A DNA stretch of 64,000 bases from Microbacterium luteolum (GCF_039533965.1 NZ_BAAAUN010000001.1:3694950-3758949); one strand, 5' to 3'; shown: positions 46,031 through 56,536, numbered from the stretch's first letter. Numbers and translations: made by a program. Notes: a model not told the origin generated them from the letters alone.

Positions 46031-47122
46031 TCAGCGGCCGGACATCTTCGGTGCGAACAGCTTCGCGATGAGACGCGCGAGCAGGTTCAGCACCATGACG
46101 ATGAGGATGAGGGTGAGCGCGGCGGCCCAGGCGCGGGCGACGGCCGCGTCCGGGTTCGTGCCCTGGTTCATGTACTGGTTGTAGGCGAACACCGGGAGGG
46201 TCATCATCTGACCGTCGAAGATGTTCGTGTTCATGCTCTGGGTGAAGCCGGCGGTGAGCAGCAAGGGGGCGGTCTCGCCGATGACTCGGGAGATGGCCAG
46301 CATGATCGAGGTCGTGATGCCGGCGATCGACGTCGGCAGCACCACCTTGAGGATCGTGAGCCATTTCGGCACACCCAGGGCGTACGACGCCTCGCGCAGC
46401 TCGTTCGGGACGATCTTCAGCAGCTCCTCGCTGCCGCGCACGACGACCGGGGTCATCAGCACGGCCAGGGCGAGCGCACCCATGAATCCCATCGAGATGC
46501 CGGGACCGATCAGCACGGCGAACACGGCGTAGATGAACAGACCGGCGACGATCGAGGGGATGCCGGTCATGACATCGACGAAGAACGTGATGCCCTTGGC
46601 GAGCTTCCCGCGCCCGTACTCGACCAGGTAGATCGAGGTCATGAGCCCGATCGGCACCGAGATGACCGTCGCGGTGAGCGTGATCAGCACCGTTCCCCAG
46701 ATGGCGTGCACGATGCCGCCGCCGTCGCCGATCACGTTGCGCATCGAGTAGCTGAAGAACTCGGCGTCGAATCGCTCGATGCCGTTCGCGACGACGGTCC
46801 ACAGCAGCGAGATCAGCGGCAGCAGCGCGATCAGGAACGCGGTGGCGACCAGGGCGGTCATCAGGCGGTCGACCGCCTTGCGGCGGCTCTCGACGATCGA
46901 GGAGATCACGGTGATGATCACCATGTAGAGCAGGATGCCGACGATCACGGTGCCGGCGATGTTGAAGTCCGCCAGATCCGCGCCCGCGGCGGCCACGCCG
47001 AAGACGGCGGCCGAGATGACGAAGGACCCCCCGAGGAGCGCCCACGGCGCCCACTTCGGCAGTCGGCCGGAGGTGAGGACCGCGGTGTGCGGTGTGACAG
47101 GAGCAGCGGTGAGGGTGGTCAT
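46031..47122 (-). CDS. pstA: phosphate ABC transporter permease PstA
   Basis: 363 residues, about six to seven membrane helices; an extended N-terminus adds two helices before the core BPD domain. The EAA loop [20 protein letters not shown] (about 240-259) contacts PstB. ATG 47122 is one base past the pstC stop and has GGGAG upstream. Confidence 0.94.
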   Translation of the reverse strand: MTTLTAAPVTPHTAVLTSGRLPKWAPWALLGGSFVISAAVFGVAAAGADLADFNIAGTVIVGILLYMVIITVISSIVESRRKAVDRLMTALVATAFLIALLPLISLLWTVVANGIERFDAEFFSYSMRNVIGDGGGIVHAIWGTVLITLTATVISVPIGLMTSIYLVEYGRGKLAKGITFFVDVMTGIPSIVAGLFIYAVFAVLIGPGISMGFMGALALAVLMTPVVVRGSEELLKIVPNELREASYALGVPKWLTILKVVLPTSIAGITTSIMLAISRVIGETAPLLLTAGFTQSMNTNIFDGQMMTLPVFAYNQYMNQGTNPDAAVARAWAAALTLILIVMVLNLLARLIAKLFAPKMSGR

Positions 47123-47123
47123 G

Positions 47124-48101
47124 TCAGTTCGCTCCCGAGAACTCGGCGCGGCGGGCGACGATCCAGCGCGCCAGCGCATTGACCGCGAAGGTCACGACGA
47201 AGAGGATGAGGCCGGTGGCGATGAGGGTGTTGACGCCCGTGTCGTGGGCCTCGGGGAAGGCGAGCGCGATGTTCGCGGGGATGGGCGTCGGGTTCGTCGA
47301 GGTGAGGACGAGGAAGCTGACGACCGCGGAGGGGGAGAGGACCATGGTCACGGCCATGGTCTCGCCGAGTGCACGTCCGAGGGCGAGCATGGCTGCGGAG
47401 ACCATGCCGCCGCGGGCGAACGGCAGGACCGCCATCCGCACCATCTCCCAGCGCGTGGATCCGAGCGCGAGAGCGGCTTCCTCGTGCAGCTTCGGAGTCT
47501 GCAGGAAGACCTCACGGCAGATCGCGGTCATGATCGGGATGCACATCACGGCGAGCACGAGCGCCGCGGTGAGGATGGTCTTGCCGGTCGAGGAGACCTG
47601 GCCCTGGAAGAACGGGACCCAGGCGGCGTTCGTGTTCAACCAGGCGTAGATCGGCTGCAGGAGCGGCGCGAGCACCAGACCGCCCCAGAGGCCGAAGACC
47701 ACGGAGGGGACGGCGGCGAGCAGGTCGATGATGTAGCCGAGGAACGCGGCCAGACGCCGGTGGGCGTAGTGCGAGATGAACAGCGCGATGCCGATCGCGA
47801 TCGGAGCGGCGATGAGCAGCGCGATGAACGAGGCCCACAGCGTGCCGAAGACGAGCGGCCCCACGTATGTCCAGAAGGACTCGCCGCGGAGGATGTGGTT
47901 GTCGCTCGTGTCGAGCTGGAACGCGGGGATGCTCTGGATGACGAGGAAGGCGGCGACGAGCACCAGGACGATGAGGATGACCACCCCCGCCCCGAGCGCG
48001 GTGCCGGAGAAGACCCGGTCGCCGAGTCGCTGCTTGGCCTTGATCGGTGCGGGCGGCGCCTTGGTCGGTGCCGGAGTCGGCGCCTGCGCGGTCGTGCTCA
48101 T
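47124..48101 (-). CDS. pstC: phosphate ABC transporter permease PstC
   Basis: 325 residues with a Pro/Ala-rich cytoplasmic N-terminus, about six helices and the EAA loop KLHEEAALALGSTRWEMVRM (about 200-219). Follows pstS after a 105-base gap that contains a strong hairpin; precedes pstA by one base. Confidence 0.94.
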   Translation of the reverse strand: MSTTAQAPTPAPTKAPPAPIKAKQRLGDRVFSGTALGAGVVILIVLVLVAAFLVIQSIPAFQLDTSDNHILRGESFWTYVGPLVFGTLWASFIALLIAAPIAIGIALFISHYAHRRLAAFLGYIIDLLAAVPSVVFGLWGGLVLAPLLQPIYAWLNTNAAWVPFFQGQVSSTGKTILTAALVLAVMCIPIMTAICREVFLQTPKLHEEAALALGSTRWEMVRMAVLPFARGGMVSAAMLALGRALGETMAVTMVLSPSAVVSFLVLTSTNPTPIPANIALAFPEAHDTGVNTLIATGLILFVVTFAVNALARWIVARRAEFSGAN

Positions 48102-48153
48102 GATCTCCCTGTTTCGGGCCGGGTCGAGATGGAGCGGGTGCTGACCCGGCGGA

Positions 48154-48182
48154 GCCCCCGCGTCCGATCGGGACGCGGGGGC
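48154..48182 (-). other. intra-operon hairpin between pstS and pstC
   Basis: A 12-bp GC stem (GCCCCCGCGTCC with its complement) and five-base loop, with no T-run on the minus strand. In this position it may protect the pstS message 3' end or attenuate read-through, raising binding protein over permease. Confidence 0.6.
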
Positions 48183-48206
48183 ACCGCCATCAGCGGGTGG
48201 GCGGGA

Positions 48207-49310
48207 TCAGCCGACCTGGATCAGGTCGATCGCGGCGAGCACCTGCTCGCGCAGACCCTCCGAGATCGGTGCGCTGCCGGCGTTGTCGGCAGCGGCGTTC
48301 TGACCGTCCTCGCTCGCGATGTAGGTGAAGTACTCCTTCACGAGCTCGGCGACGTTGGTGTCCTCGTACTGCTCGCAGCCGATGAGGTAGCTGACCAGCG
48401 CGATCGGGTAGGCGCCGTCCGCGGCGGATGCCGGGTCGACGTCGAAGACGAGGTCGGCCTTGCCGCGGCCCTCGACCAGCGGCGAGCCCTCGACGAGCTT
48501 CGCGGCGGCCTCGGACGAGTAGGCGACGAAGTCCTCGCCGACGCCCACGTGGACCTGGCCGAGGTCGCCGACCTGCGACGCGTCCGCGAAGCCGATCGCA
48601 CCGTTGCCGGCGCCGATGGCCTGGACGACACCCGAGGTGCCCTGAGCGGCCTCGCCGCCCTGGATCGGCCAGACGTCGGCCGGCTCGTAGGTCCAGACGT
48701 CACCCGCGGTGGCGCTGAGGTACTTGGTGAAGGTCTCCTGCGTGCCGGAGGGGTCGGAGCGGTGGACCGGCGAGATGGCCAGGTCGGGGAGCTTGACGCC
48801 GTCGTTCAGGGCGGCGATCTCCGGAGCGTTCCAGTTGGTGATCGTGCCGGCGAAGATGCCCGCGATGGTGGCGGCATCCAGGTTCAGGGTGTCGACGCCC
48901 TCGAGGTTGAACGCGACCGCGACGGGGGAGATGTAGAGCGGGACCTCGACGATGTCGTCGGTCGTGCAGGCGCCGAAGCCGCCGGCGGCGATCTCTTCGT
49001 CGTTGAACGCGCGGTCGGAGCCGATGAAGTTGCTGCCGCCCTCGAGGAAGTTCTCACGACCCGTGCCGGAGCCGGTGGGCTCGTAGTTGACCGTGACGTC
49101 GGGGTTCGCGGTCTGGAACGCGGCGACCCAGGCCTCCTGGGCGGCGGTCTGCGAGGACGCGCCGGTCGCGTCGATGGTGCCGGAGAGCGTGGACTCCGAG
49201 GGCTCGTCGCTGGAGCCGCCGGTGCCGCCTTCGTTCGCGGCACAGCCGGCGAGTGCGAGAGCGGCGACGGCGCCGATGGCGCCGATTCGTGCGATTCGGG
49301 AGATCTTCAC
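48207..49310 (-). CDS. pstS: phosphate-binding lipoprotein PstS
   Basis: 367 residues with a lipobox LALAGC (Cys23), a Gly/Ser/Glu linker and a periplasmic-binding fold: TGASSQTAAQ (about 49-58) and HRSDPSGTQETF (about 185-196) are the phosphate-binding loops. First gene of pstSCAB, preceded by a -10 and PHO-box repeats. Confidence 0.96.
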   Translation of the reverse strand: MKISRIARIGAIGAVAALALAGCAANEGGTGGSSDEPSESTLSGTIDATGASSQTAAQEAWVAAFQTANPDVTVNYEPTGSGTGRENFLEGGSNFIGSDRAFNDEEIAAGGFGACTTDDIVEVPLYISPVAVAFNLEGVDTLNLDAATIAGIFAGTITNWNAPEIAALNDGVKLPDLAISPVHRSDPSGTQETFTKYLSATAGDVWTYEPADVWPIQGGEAAQGTSGVVQAIGAGNGAIGFADASQVGDLGQVHVGVGEDFVAYSSEAAAKLVEGSPLVEGRGKADLVFDVDPASAADGAYPIALVSYLIGCEQYEDTNVAELVKEYFTYIASEDGQNAAADNAGSAPISEGLREQVLAAIDLIQVG

Positions 49311-49360
49311 TGTGGATCCTTCGATCTTGGAGGGTGGGGCCCGGTGCAGGGCACACAGTG

Positions 49361-49416
49361 ACGCTAAGTGCGGCGGTTAACGAGACTCTCCCGCGCAGGT
49401 GAACGGCAGGTGAACG
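49361..49416 (-). promoter_or_regulatory. PHO-box promoter of pstS
   Basis: On the minus strand two exact 11-bp direct repeats CGTTCACCTGC (49416-49406 and 49405-49395) match the GTTCACC-type units bound by actinobacterial PhoP/RegX3-class regulators. A third partial unit, GTTAACC (49381-49375), is two periods downstream. TAGCGT (49366-49361) is the likely -10. Confidence 0.8.
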
Positions 49417-49469
49417 GCGAGCGACTCTCTGGGGCGGCCCCAGGCGGTTGCTGGAGACGCGTGAGGTCG

Positions 49470-50468
49470 TCAGACCTTCGGAATGTGCGTCTCGATCGAG
49501 ATGATGCCGGAGCCGGGGTTCGTGGCGGAGAGATGCACGACCGAGAAGGCCCCGGGGTCGAGGTCGGCCGCACTGCTGAGATAGGACCCCTGGATGGTGC
49601 CGGTGGCGAGAGCGATCTCCGCGAGCAGGCCGGGAAGCACGGGACCGTGGCTGCAGAGCACGGCCGGCTTGCCGGAGCGGACACGGCGACCGACGACGGT
49701 GCGGAGGTCGGACGTGCCGTCCTCCCATGCGTCCTGGCTGATCTTCTCGGTCTTCACGATCTTGCGATCGAGGGCTGTCGCGAGCGGCCTGACCGTCTCG
49801 ATGCACCGCACGGCATCGCTGGTGACGATCTTGCGCGCACCGAACGCGCGCAGCGGCCCAACGATCGAGGCCGCCTGCTTCCGTCCTCGTTCGGTCAGCG
49901 GACGCGCGGCATCCGCGCCGTCCCACTCCGACCGCGAGAGGGCCTTCGCGTGCCGCAGGGCGATCACGGGGAACGTGCGCAGCACACCGTCTTCGACGAG
50001 GTTGGTGAAGAAGTCGAGGATCTCGAGGTCGACGGGGTAGCTGAGCCGCTCCCGCGCCTTCTTGGCGCTCACCCACTCGACTGCGGCGATCTCGCGATTC
50101 GGCACGAAGGTCGATTCGCGGATCGCGTCGTCGGTGGCCTCGGCGGCCCAGTAGTGCACGACCTTCTGCTTCTGCGAAGCGAGGTGATAGCGGCTCACGC
50201 CCACCGGCACGCCCAGGGACACCCGGATGCCGGTCTCCTCGTGGACCTCGCGGACGGCGGTCTCGGCGAGCATCTCGCCCGGGTCGACCTTGCCCTTGGG
50301 AAGAGTGACGTCCCGGTACTTCGTGCGGTGGATCAGCAGGATGCGGAGCTTGCCGTCGACGATGCGCCAGACGACGGCGCCCGCCGCGTACACCGCCTTG
50401 TCGGTCCACTTCGACGCCGGTGGCGGCGTCCTCGCGGCCCGGGCGCTCTGCTCCTGCCCGACCGTCAT
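49470..50468 (-). CDS. mutT1: MutT1-like Nudix hydrolase with C-terminal histidine-phosphatase domain
   Basis: 332 residues. Nudix domain (about 24-150) with the box from GKVDPGE to REVHEETGI (59-81), then a phosphoglycerate-mutase-like domain opening with VIALRHAK (about 165) and a second His in LCSHGP. In mycobacteria this two-domain protein degrades 8-oxo-dGTP and diadenosine polyphosphates and is likewise next to ppk. The ATG overlaps the ppk stop. Confidence 0.92.
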   Translation of the reverse strand: MTVGQEQSARAARTPPPASKWTDKAVYAAGAVVWRIVDGKLRILLIHRTKYRDVTLPKGKVDPGEMLAETAVREVHEETGIRVSLGVPVGVSRYHLASQKQKVVHYWAAEATDDAIRESTFVPNREIAAVEWVSAKKARERLSYPVDLEILDFFTNLVEDGVLRTFPVIALRHAKALSRSEWDGADAARPLTERGRKQAASIVGPLRAFGARKIVTSDAVRCIETVRPLATALDRKIVKTEKISQDAWEDGTSDLRTVVGRRVRSGKPAVLCSHGPVLPGLLAEIALATGTIQGSYLSSAADLDPGAFSVVHLSATNPGSGIISIETHIPKV

Positions 50469-52630
50469 CGCACTGCCCGTGCGCGGCGCCGCCGCTGGAT
50501 CAACCCCATGGTCTTATCCTGCAGGTCGATGAGCGGCTTGCCGTCGGCATCCTCGGCGTGCCGCGTCCACACGCCGTCTGCGCCGAGGTGCCACGACGTG
50601 GTGCCTTCGTCCATGGCGAGGTCGAAGAACGACAGCAGCTCCTTGAGATGGGCGGGGTCGGACACGCGCACCAGCGCCTCGACACGGCGGTCGAGGTTGC
50701 GGTGCATCATGTCGGCGCTGCCGATGTAGACCTGCGGGTCGCCGTCGTTCTCGAAGGCGAAGATGCGGGAGTGCTCGAGGTAACGGCCCAGGATGCTGCG
50801 CACCGTGATGTTGTCGCTGATCCCTTCGAGGTCCGTGCGCAGGCTGCAGATGCCGCGCACCCACACCTCGACCTTCACGCCGGCGGCGCTGGCGCGGTAC
50901 AGGGCGTCGATGATCTCCTCGTCGACCATCGAGTTCACCTTGATGCGGATGTGCGCGGGCCTGCCCGCCTCCGCGTTCTTGCGCTCGGCGTCGATCTGGC
51001 GCACCAGACCCTTGCGCAGGTGGAGCGGCGCGACCAGCAGGCGCTTGAACTTCTTCTCGATCGCGTAGCCGCTGAGCTCGTTGAACAGGCGCGTGAGGTC
51101 CTTGCCGACCTGCGCATCGGCCGTGAACAGCCCGAAGTCCTCGTAGATACGGCTGGTCTTCGGGTTGTAGTTGCCGGTGCCGACGTGCGAGTAGTGCTGC
51201 AGCTTGCCGTCTTCCTCGCGGATCACGAGGGCGAGCTTGCAGTGGGTCTTCAGCCCGACGAGTCCGTAGACGACGTGCACGCCGGCCTTCTCGAGCTTCC
51301 GCGCCCAGACGATGTTGTTCGCCTCGTCGAAGCGCGCCTTCACCTCGACCAGCGCGAGCACCTGCTTGCCTGACTCGGCGGCGTCGATGAGCGCCTGCAC
51401 GATCGGGCTGTCACCGGAGGTGCGGTACAGCGTCTGCTTGATGGCCAGTACGTGCGGGTCGCGGGCGGCCTGCTCGAGGAACGCCTGCACGCTGGTCGTG
51501 AACGACTCGTACGGGTGGTGCACCAGCACGTCCGACTTGCGAATCGCCTTGAAGATATCGGCGCGGCTGTTCGACCCGGTCGGCTGGAAGGCGACGGCGG
51601 TGGTCGGCAGGTGGGGCGGGTAGCGCAGGTCGGGCCGGTCGATGCGCGAGAGGTCGAAGAGGCCGCGCAGGTCGAGAAGACCGGGAAGGCGGTAGACCTC
51701 GAGATCCGTGATGTCGAGCTCGCGGACCAGCAGGTCCATGGTGACCTCGTCCATGTCGTCGGTGATCTCGAGACGGATCGGCGGGCCGAAGCGACGGCGG
51801 AGCAGCTCCGCTTCGAGCGCCTGGATGAGGTTCTCGCTCTCGTCCTCCTCGATCTCCACGTCTTCGTTGCGGGTGAGCCGGAATGCGTGGTGGTCGAGCA
51901 CCTCCATGCCGGGGAAGAGATCGCCCAGGTGGTTCGCGATCAGCTCCTCCAGGCGCAGGAAGCGCTTGATCTCGCCGTGACCGGGCACCTCGACGAAGCG
52001 CGGGAGCATCGGCGGCACCTTGAGGCGCGCGAACTCCTGGCGGCCCGTGCGGGCGTTGCGGATGCGGATCGCGAGGTTCAGCGACAGGCCGGAGATGTAC
52101 GGGAACGGGTGGGCGGGGTCCACGGCCAGCGGCATCAGCACGGGGAAGACCTGCGCGCCGAAGTAGTCCGAGAGCGCGGAGCGCTCCTCCTCGGTGAGCT
52201 CGGACCAGTCGGTGATCTCGATCCCGGCATCCGCGAGGGCGGGGCGCACCAGGTCGGTCCATGCCGCGGCGTGGCGCAGCTGCAGATCGTGCGCCTCTCG
52301 CGAGATGTCGGCGAGGGCGTCGACGGGGGAGCGGCCGATGTTCGTCGGAACGGCGAGACCGGTCATGATGCGCCGCTTCAGCCCTGCCACGCGGACCATG
52401 AAGAACTCGTCGAGGTTGCTCGCGAAGATCGCGAGGAAGTTCGCCCGCTCGAGCTCGGGCAGCGACGGATCCTCGGCGAGCTCCAGCACGCGCTGGTTGA
52501 AGGCCAGCCAGCTCAGCTCCCGGTCGAGGTACCGGTGGTCGGGGAGCAGGGCGTCGGGCGACTCGACGGCGTCGAAGTCGTCGTCTTCGGCGTCACCGAG
52601 ACCGGCGTCGGTGAGTGCGGGATCGATCAT
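50465..52630 (-). CDS. ppk: polyphosphate kinase
   Basis: Reversible synthesis of polyphosphate from ATP. 721 residues from ATG 52630; ATG 52639 would add three. N-terminal domain with [14 protein letters not shown] (about 36-49), head domain, and two C-terminal phospholipase-D-like lobes, with the phosphorylated His in [14 protein letters not shown] (about 440-455) and the second catalytic His in the SADMMHRNL region (about 600). TTAGAT (52643-52638 on the complement) lies seven bases before ATG 52630, suggesting a near-leaderless message. Confidence 0.96.
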   Translation of the reverse strand: MIDPALTDAGLGDAEDDDFDAVESPDALLPDHRYLDRELSWLAFNQRVLELAEDPSLPELERANFLAIFASNLDEFFMVRVAGLKRRIMTGLAVPTNIGRSPVDALADISREAHDLQLRHAAAWTDLVRPALADAGIEITDWSELTEEERSALSDYFGAQVFPVLMPLAVDPAHPFPYISGLSLNLAIRIRNARTGRQEFARLKVPPMLPRFVEVPGHGEIKRFLRLEELIANHLGDLFPGMEVLDHHAFRLTRNEDVEIEEDESENLIQALEAELLRRRFGPPIRLEITDDMDEVTMDLLVRELDITDLEVYRLPGLLDLRGLFDLSRIDRPDLRYPPHLPTTAVAFQPTGSNSRADIFKAIRKSDVLVHHPYESFTTSVQAFLEQAARDPHVLAIKQTLYRTSGDSPIVQALIDAAESGKQVLALVEVKARFDEANNIVWARKLEKAGVHVVYGLVGLKTHCKLALVIREEDGKLQHYSHVGTGNYNPKTSRIYEDFGLFTADAQVGKDLTRLFNELSGYAIEKKFKRLLVAPLHLRKGLVRQIDAERKNAEAGRPAHIRIKVNSMVDEEIIDALYRASAAGVKVEVWVRGICSLRTDLEGISDNITVRSILGRYLEHSRIFAFENDGDPQVYIGSADMMHRNLDRRVEALVRVSDPAHLKELLSFFDLAMDEGTTSWHLGADGVWTRHAEDADGKPLIDLQDKTMGLIQRRRRARAVR

Positions 52631-52682
52631 GGGGTACATCTAATCACCGCGAGGTGACGCGCGTGTGAACGGACCCGATCCG

Positions 52683-53375
52683 TTACCGGGCTGCCGCCGT
52701 CGCCGCCAGGGTCTCGTCCTCGTACACGTTGAACCGGTAGCCGACGTTGCGCACCGTTCCGATGATCTGCTCCTGGTCGCCCAGCTTCGCGCGGAGGCGG
52801 CGCACGTGCACGTCGACGGTGCGGGTGCCGCCGAAGTAGTCGTATCCCCACACCTCGCTGAGCAGCTGTTCGCGTGTGAAGACGCGCGACGGGTGCGTGG
52901 CGAGGAAGTGCAGCAGCTGGAACTCCTTGTAGGTGAGGTCCAGCGGCTTGCCGCGCAGTTTCGCGGAATAGGACTGCTCGTCGATCGTGACACCGGAGGC
53001 CTGCACCCGGGAGGGCTCGGCGACCTCGTCGCGGCGGGCAAGTCCGAGTCGGACGCGCGCATCGATCTCGGCGGGGCCGGCGGTCGCGAGCAGGACGTCG
53101 TCGATGCCCCAGTCGCCGGAAAGGGCGCTCATGCCGCCCTCCGTGACGACGAGGAGGAGCGGTGCGTCCTGCCCTGTGGCGCGGAGCAGACGGCACAGCG
53201 ATTTCGCGCCGACCAGATCGTGACGGCCGTCGACGACGACGACGTCGTAGTCCGGCGCGCTGACCAGCTGAGCCGGTTCGGCGGGGATCTGCCGGACGCG
53301 GTGGCTGAGCAGCTCGAGCGCGGGAAGCACCTGCTCCGACAGCGGAGCGTTGGTCAGAACCAGCACCAGGGCCAC
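52683..53375 (-). CDS. glnR: GlnR-type orphan response regulator
   Basis: 230 residues: an N-terminal receiver-like domain (about 1-115) whose motifs ([37 protein letters not shown]) match actinobacterial GlnR rather than a phosphorylatable receiver, and a C-terminal OmpR-type winged helix (about 130-220; [30 protein letters not shown]). Master regulator of nitrogen genes in relatives, with cross-talk to phosphate control. GTG 53375 has GAGGAG five bases upstream; GTG 53381 would overlap it. Confidence 0.88.
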   Translation of the reverse strand: MALVLVLTNAPLSEQVLPALELLSHRVRQIPAEPAQLVSAPDYDVVVVDGRHDLVGAKSLCRLLRATGQDAPLLLVVTEGGMSALSGDWGIDDVLLATAGPAEIDARVRLGLARRDEVAEPSRVQASGVTIDEQSYSAKLRGKPLDLTYKEFQLLHFLATHPSRVFTREQLLSEVWGYDYFGGTRTVDVHVRRLRAKLGDQEQIIGTVRNVGYRFNVYEDETLAATAAAR

Positions 53376-53449
53376 GCGCACTCCTCACCGGCGCGGGGGT
53401 CGACGCCGTGCCGCCATGATACCGGCACCGGATGCGCAACAATGGTGTC

Positions 53450-53740
53450 ATGTCCGAACCAGCGCTCGCACCGCGTAATGCCCTCGTCGGCGTCGTCGCC
53501 GTGTGGGTCATCGCATTCGTCGCGACCGTGGCCGTCGGGATCTTCGTGCCGGAGGAATGGCGCGTCCCGTGGATGCTGGTCGCCTTCGGCGGCATCGTGC
53601 TGCTCTCGTTCGCCGTGCAGCTCTGGTACGGCCGCACCCAGGGGTTCATCTTCCGGGTGGCAGGCAGCGTCACGGGCGCGCTCGTGCTGATGGGACTGAT
53701 CTCGGTCGGCTTCGGCATCGCCGCGCTGCTGCCCACCTGA
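53450..53740 (+). CDS. small membrane protein, 96 aa
   Basis: Three predicted membrane helices (about 12-31, 41-60, 72-93) and short loops; no recognised domain. Divergent from glnR. AACAAT (53438-53443 region) lies about six bases before the ATG, so it may be leaderless. Function unknown. Confidence 0.65.
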   Translation: MSEPALAPRNALVGVVAVWVIAFVATVAVGIFVPEEWRVPWMLVAFGGIVLLSFAVQLWYGRTQGFIFRVAGSVTGALVLMGLISVGFGIAALLPT

Positions 53741-53773
53741 TCTCGGCGTCCCGCCGCGCGGTAAGGTGGAGAC

Positions 53774-53887
53774 ATGGATCTCATGGCGCTCGAAATCTTC
53801 TTCATTGGCCTCCTGGGCCTCGCGAGCCTCGCTATCGTCTTCGTCTCGGCAGTGGTTCTGCGTAACCTCTTCCGCGGCCAGCGCTGA
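53774..53887 (+). CDS. 37-aa single-helix membrane protein
   Basis: ATG 53774 to TGA 53887 encodes MDLMALEIFFIGLLGLASLA-type sequence: one hydrophobic helix (about 6-28) followed by VLRNLFRGQR, a positively charged tail that would stay in the cytoplasm. TAAGGT (53762-53767) lies exactly six bases before the ATG, the same geometry as at other genes here, and GGAG is also present. The following gene begins seven bases after its stop. Confidence 0.65.
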   Translation: MDLMALEIFFIGLLGLASLAIVFVSAVVLRNLFRGQR

Positions 53888-53893
53888 CGCATC

Positions 53894-54496
53894 GTGCTCG
53901 ATCTGCCCACCGACCTCCCCGCCGACCTCGCCCCGCTCGCGTGGCTGATCGGCGTGTGGGAGGGAACCGGTGTCATCGACTACCCCGTCGGGGAGGAGCG
54001 CCTGCAGGGCGAGTTCACCCACCGGGTCAGCTTCAGTCATGACGGCGGCCCGTACCTCAACTATTCGGCGACCGCGACGTTCACCGGCGAGGACCAGGCG
54101 CTGTCGATCCCGCTGATCGCCGAGACCGGATTCTGGCGCCTCTCGCGTCCGGCGGCCGCTGCGGATCCCGGTCCGGCGCTGCTGCCTCCGCAGGCCGACG
54201 TCATCACCCGCACGGTCGACGACGTCGAGAGCCTGCGCGGGGAGAACGGCGCGTTCCCGATCGAGGTCTCGCTCGCACACTCCGACGGCATCCTGGAGCT
54301 CTATCTCGGCGAGATCAACGGTCCGCGGGTCGACATCGCCTCGGACGCTGTCGTCCGGGCGGCCGGCACCAAGGACTATGGCGCGGCATCGCGCATGTAC
54401 GGCCTCGTCGACGGTCACATGCTGTGGGCGTGGGACATCGCGGCCCTCGGCACGCCGCTGCGCGCGCACGCGTCCGCGCGGCTGGCCAAGGTCTGA
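53894..54496 (+). CDS. FABP/nitrobindin-like (DUF1794) heme-binding protein
   Basis: 200 residues forming a predicted ten-strand beta-barrel: LAWLIGVWEGTGV (about 15-27) is the family signature GxWxGxG, and MYGLVDGHMLWAWD (about 171-184) holds the proximal His of the ferric-heme site in nitrobindins. Likely nitric-oxide/peroxynitrite related by analogy. GTG start follows the 37-residue gene by six bases. Neighbour of ygfZ as in Mycobacterium. Confidence 0.85.
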   Translation: MLDLPTDLPADLAPLAWLIGVWEGTGVIDYPVGEERLQGEFTHRVSFSHDGGPYLNYSATATFTGEDQALSIPLIAETGFWRLSRPAAAADPGPALLPPQADVITRTVDDVESLRGENGAFPIEVSLAHSDGILELYLGEINGPRVDIASDAVVRAAGTKDYGAASRMYGLVDGHMLWAWDIAALGTPLRAHASARLAKV

Positions 54497-54513
54497 GACG
54501 GACGGCGTCTGAC

Positions 54514-55635
54514 ATGAGCGTGTTCGAGAGCTTCCCGGGGGCCGTCGCCGGCGATGCCGGCATCGCGCACTTCGGCGACCCGTTCCGCGAACAGCGTCGT
54601 CTCGCCGCGGGCGACGCGGTGGTCGCGCTCGACGATCGCACCGTCATCGAGGTCGCCGGCCCTGAGCGACTCGGCTGGCTCGACTCGATCACCTCGCAGT
54701 CCGTCGGACATCTGAACGCGGGCGACAGCACGGAGCTCCTGGTGCTCGACCCGCAGGGCCGCGTCGAGCACGCCGCCGGCGTCGTCGACGACGGCACTTC
54801 GACCTGGCTGATCGCCGACGCAGCGGATGCCGATGCTCTCGCGACCTGGCTGACGCGAATGAAGTTCCGCACCCAGGCGACCGTCGACGTGCGGGCGGAC
54901 CTGGTGCTCCTCGGCTTCGTCGACGGAGGATCCGCCGCGCTGGCCGTGCACGCCGCCGCGGCGGCAGGCGACCGCATCCCGCTCCTCTGGGAAGACCCCT
55001 GGCAGCACGTGGCGCTCGGCGGCCACCAGTACGCCGAGGTCGTCGATCACCCCGGGGCCTCGCTCGCGTGGCGCATCGCCCTGCTCTCTCCGGATGCCGC
55101 GGGCGAGCTGGCCGCGACGATCGACCACGAAGCCGCCGCGGGTCTCCTGGCGGCCGAGGCGCTCCGCATCGCGGCATGGCGTCCGCGGTGGGCGGCCGAG
55201 GTCGACGACAGGTCGCTCCCGCACGAGTCGGACTGGATCCGCACCGCCGTGCACCTGAACAAAGGCTGCTACCGGGGGCAGGAGACCGTCGCCAAGGTCC
55301 ACAACCTCGGGCACCCGCCGCGTCGTCTCGCCGCGCTCCAGCTCGACGGCAGCGATGCCGTGCTCCCTGAGCCGGGGTCTCCCGTCTTCGCCGGAGACGA
55401 CGAGGTCGGCCACGTCACCTCGGTCGCCCGTCATCATGAGGACGGTCCGATCGCCCTCGCGATCCTGGCGCGACGCGCCCCGATCGGCGACCTCGTCGTG
55501 CGCGCCGACGGCATCGACATCGCCGCCTCGCAGCAGGTGATCGTGCCGGCGGATGCCGGCGCCACCGCCGACATCCCCCGGCTCACCCGGCTCTCGCGTC
55601 GCCCCGCGGCGCCGGATCCCCGCGCCGCGGTCTAG
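54514..55635 (+). CDS. ygfZ: YgfZ/GcvT-like folate-binding protein
   Basis: 373 residues; the diagnostic KGCYRGQE motif is at 250-257 with its conserved Cys252. Folate-dependent helper in assembly or repair of iron-sulphur enzymes in bacteria and mitochondria. Same operon direction as the nitrobindin-like gene with a 17-base gap. Its last four bases overlap the convergent methyltransferase gene. Confidence 0.9.
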   Translation: MSVFESFPGAVAGDAGIAHFGDPFREQRRLAAGDAVVALDDRTVIEVAGPERLGWLDSITSQSVGHLNAGDSTELLVLDPQGRVEHAAGVVDDGTSTWLIADAADADALATWLTRMKFRTQATVDVRADLVLLGFVDGGSAALAVHAAAAAGDRIPLLWEDPWQHVALGGHQYAEVVDHPGASLAWRIALLSPDAAGELAATIDHEAAAGLLAAEALRIAAWRPRWAAEVDDRSLPHESDWIRTAVHLNKGCYRGQETVAKVHNLGHPPRRLAALQLDGSDAVLPEPGSPVFAGDDEVGHVTSVARHHEDGPIALAILARRAPIGDLVVRADGIDIAASQQVIVPADAGATADIPRLTRLSRRPAAPDPRAAV

Positions 55636-56468
55636 GCGCGAGACGCGTCGAGCGGCGCAACGGCATCCCAGGGCAGCGTGAGCTCGCCCAGACGCCAGCG
55701 GGTGCGTCCGCCGAGCACCGGCCAGCCCTGATCCCGCAGGGCCGTGACCGTCGCCAGGAACCGCTGGGTGGCGCCGAATGTCGTGAGAGCGGCCGCTCGA
55801 TCCCACTCGCGATCGAGGTCGACCAGGAGGGCGTGGATCCGCTCCCCGGGGACGTTGCGGTGGATCAGAGCCTTGGGCAGCCGTTCGGCGACGATGCTCG
55901 GGTGCTCTAGCCCGGCCAGACGCAGCGAGATCGTGAAGCGCACGGGGGTTCCGTCGGGCTGCACATCGGCCCAGCTCGCCACGCGGCCGATCTCGTCGCA
56001 GGTGCCCTCGATGAGGAGCCCGTCCGGAGCCAGTCTTGAGGCGGTCGTCCGCCAGGCCGCCGGCACGTCGGTCTCGTCGTACTGGCGCAGCACGTTCATC
56101 GCCCGGATGACGGCGGGTCGCCGGTCGTCGGGGAGCGGGATCTCGAAGCCGCCGCGTGCGAACGAGACGCGGAGATCATCCGGGAAGTTCGTGCGGCCCG
56201 CACGGACCTCGGCGAGCTGAGCGTCGGCGGTCGCCACCCGCGCCGGGTCGATCTCGAGGCCGCGCACCTCGGCATCCGGCCTGACTGCGCGCAGCCGCGC
56301 CGCGAGCTCGAACGCGGTGACACCGCTCGCGCCGTAACCGAGATCGATCACCAGCGGATCGGCGGCACGGCGGAACGCGGGGCTCGCAGCGATCCAGCGG
56401 TCGTTGCGGCGCAGCCGGTTCGTCCCGGTCGTGCCGCGCGTCGGCCGGCCGACGGGAGATGACGCCAT
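55632..56468 (-). CDS. class I SAM-dependent methyltransferase
   Basis: 278 residues. The SAM motif I VIDLGYGASGVTAFELA (about 40-56), GLEIDPARVATA (about 70-81) and an acidic region follow the Rossmann order; VIRAMNVLRQYDETDV (about 120-135) is typical of an actinobacterial orphan subgroup. Target unknown. Transcribed divergently from gpmA and convergently with ygfZ. Confidence 0.78.
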   Translation of the reverse strand: MASSPVGRPTRGTTGTNRLRRNDRWIAASPAFRRAADPLVIDLGYGASGVTAFELAARLRAVRPDAEVRGLEIDPARVATADAQLAEVRAGRTNFPDDLRVSFARGGFEIPLPDDRRPAVIRAMNVLRQYDETDVPAAWRTTASRLAPDGLLIEGTCDEIGRVASWADVQPDGTPVRFTISLRLAGLEHPSIVAERLPKALIHRNVPGERIHALLVDLDREWDRAAALTTFGATQRFLATVTALRDQGWPVLGGRTRWRLGELTLPWDAVAPLDASRA

Positions 56469-56536
56469 GAGTCAATCCTCCCCCTCGATGCGCTCGCGGA
56501 CCAATCCGGAGCGGCCGTCGCGGATAAACTGGCCGC

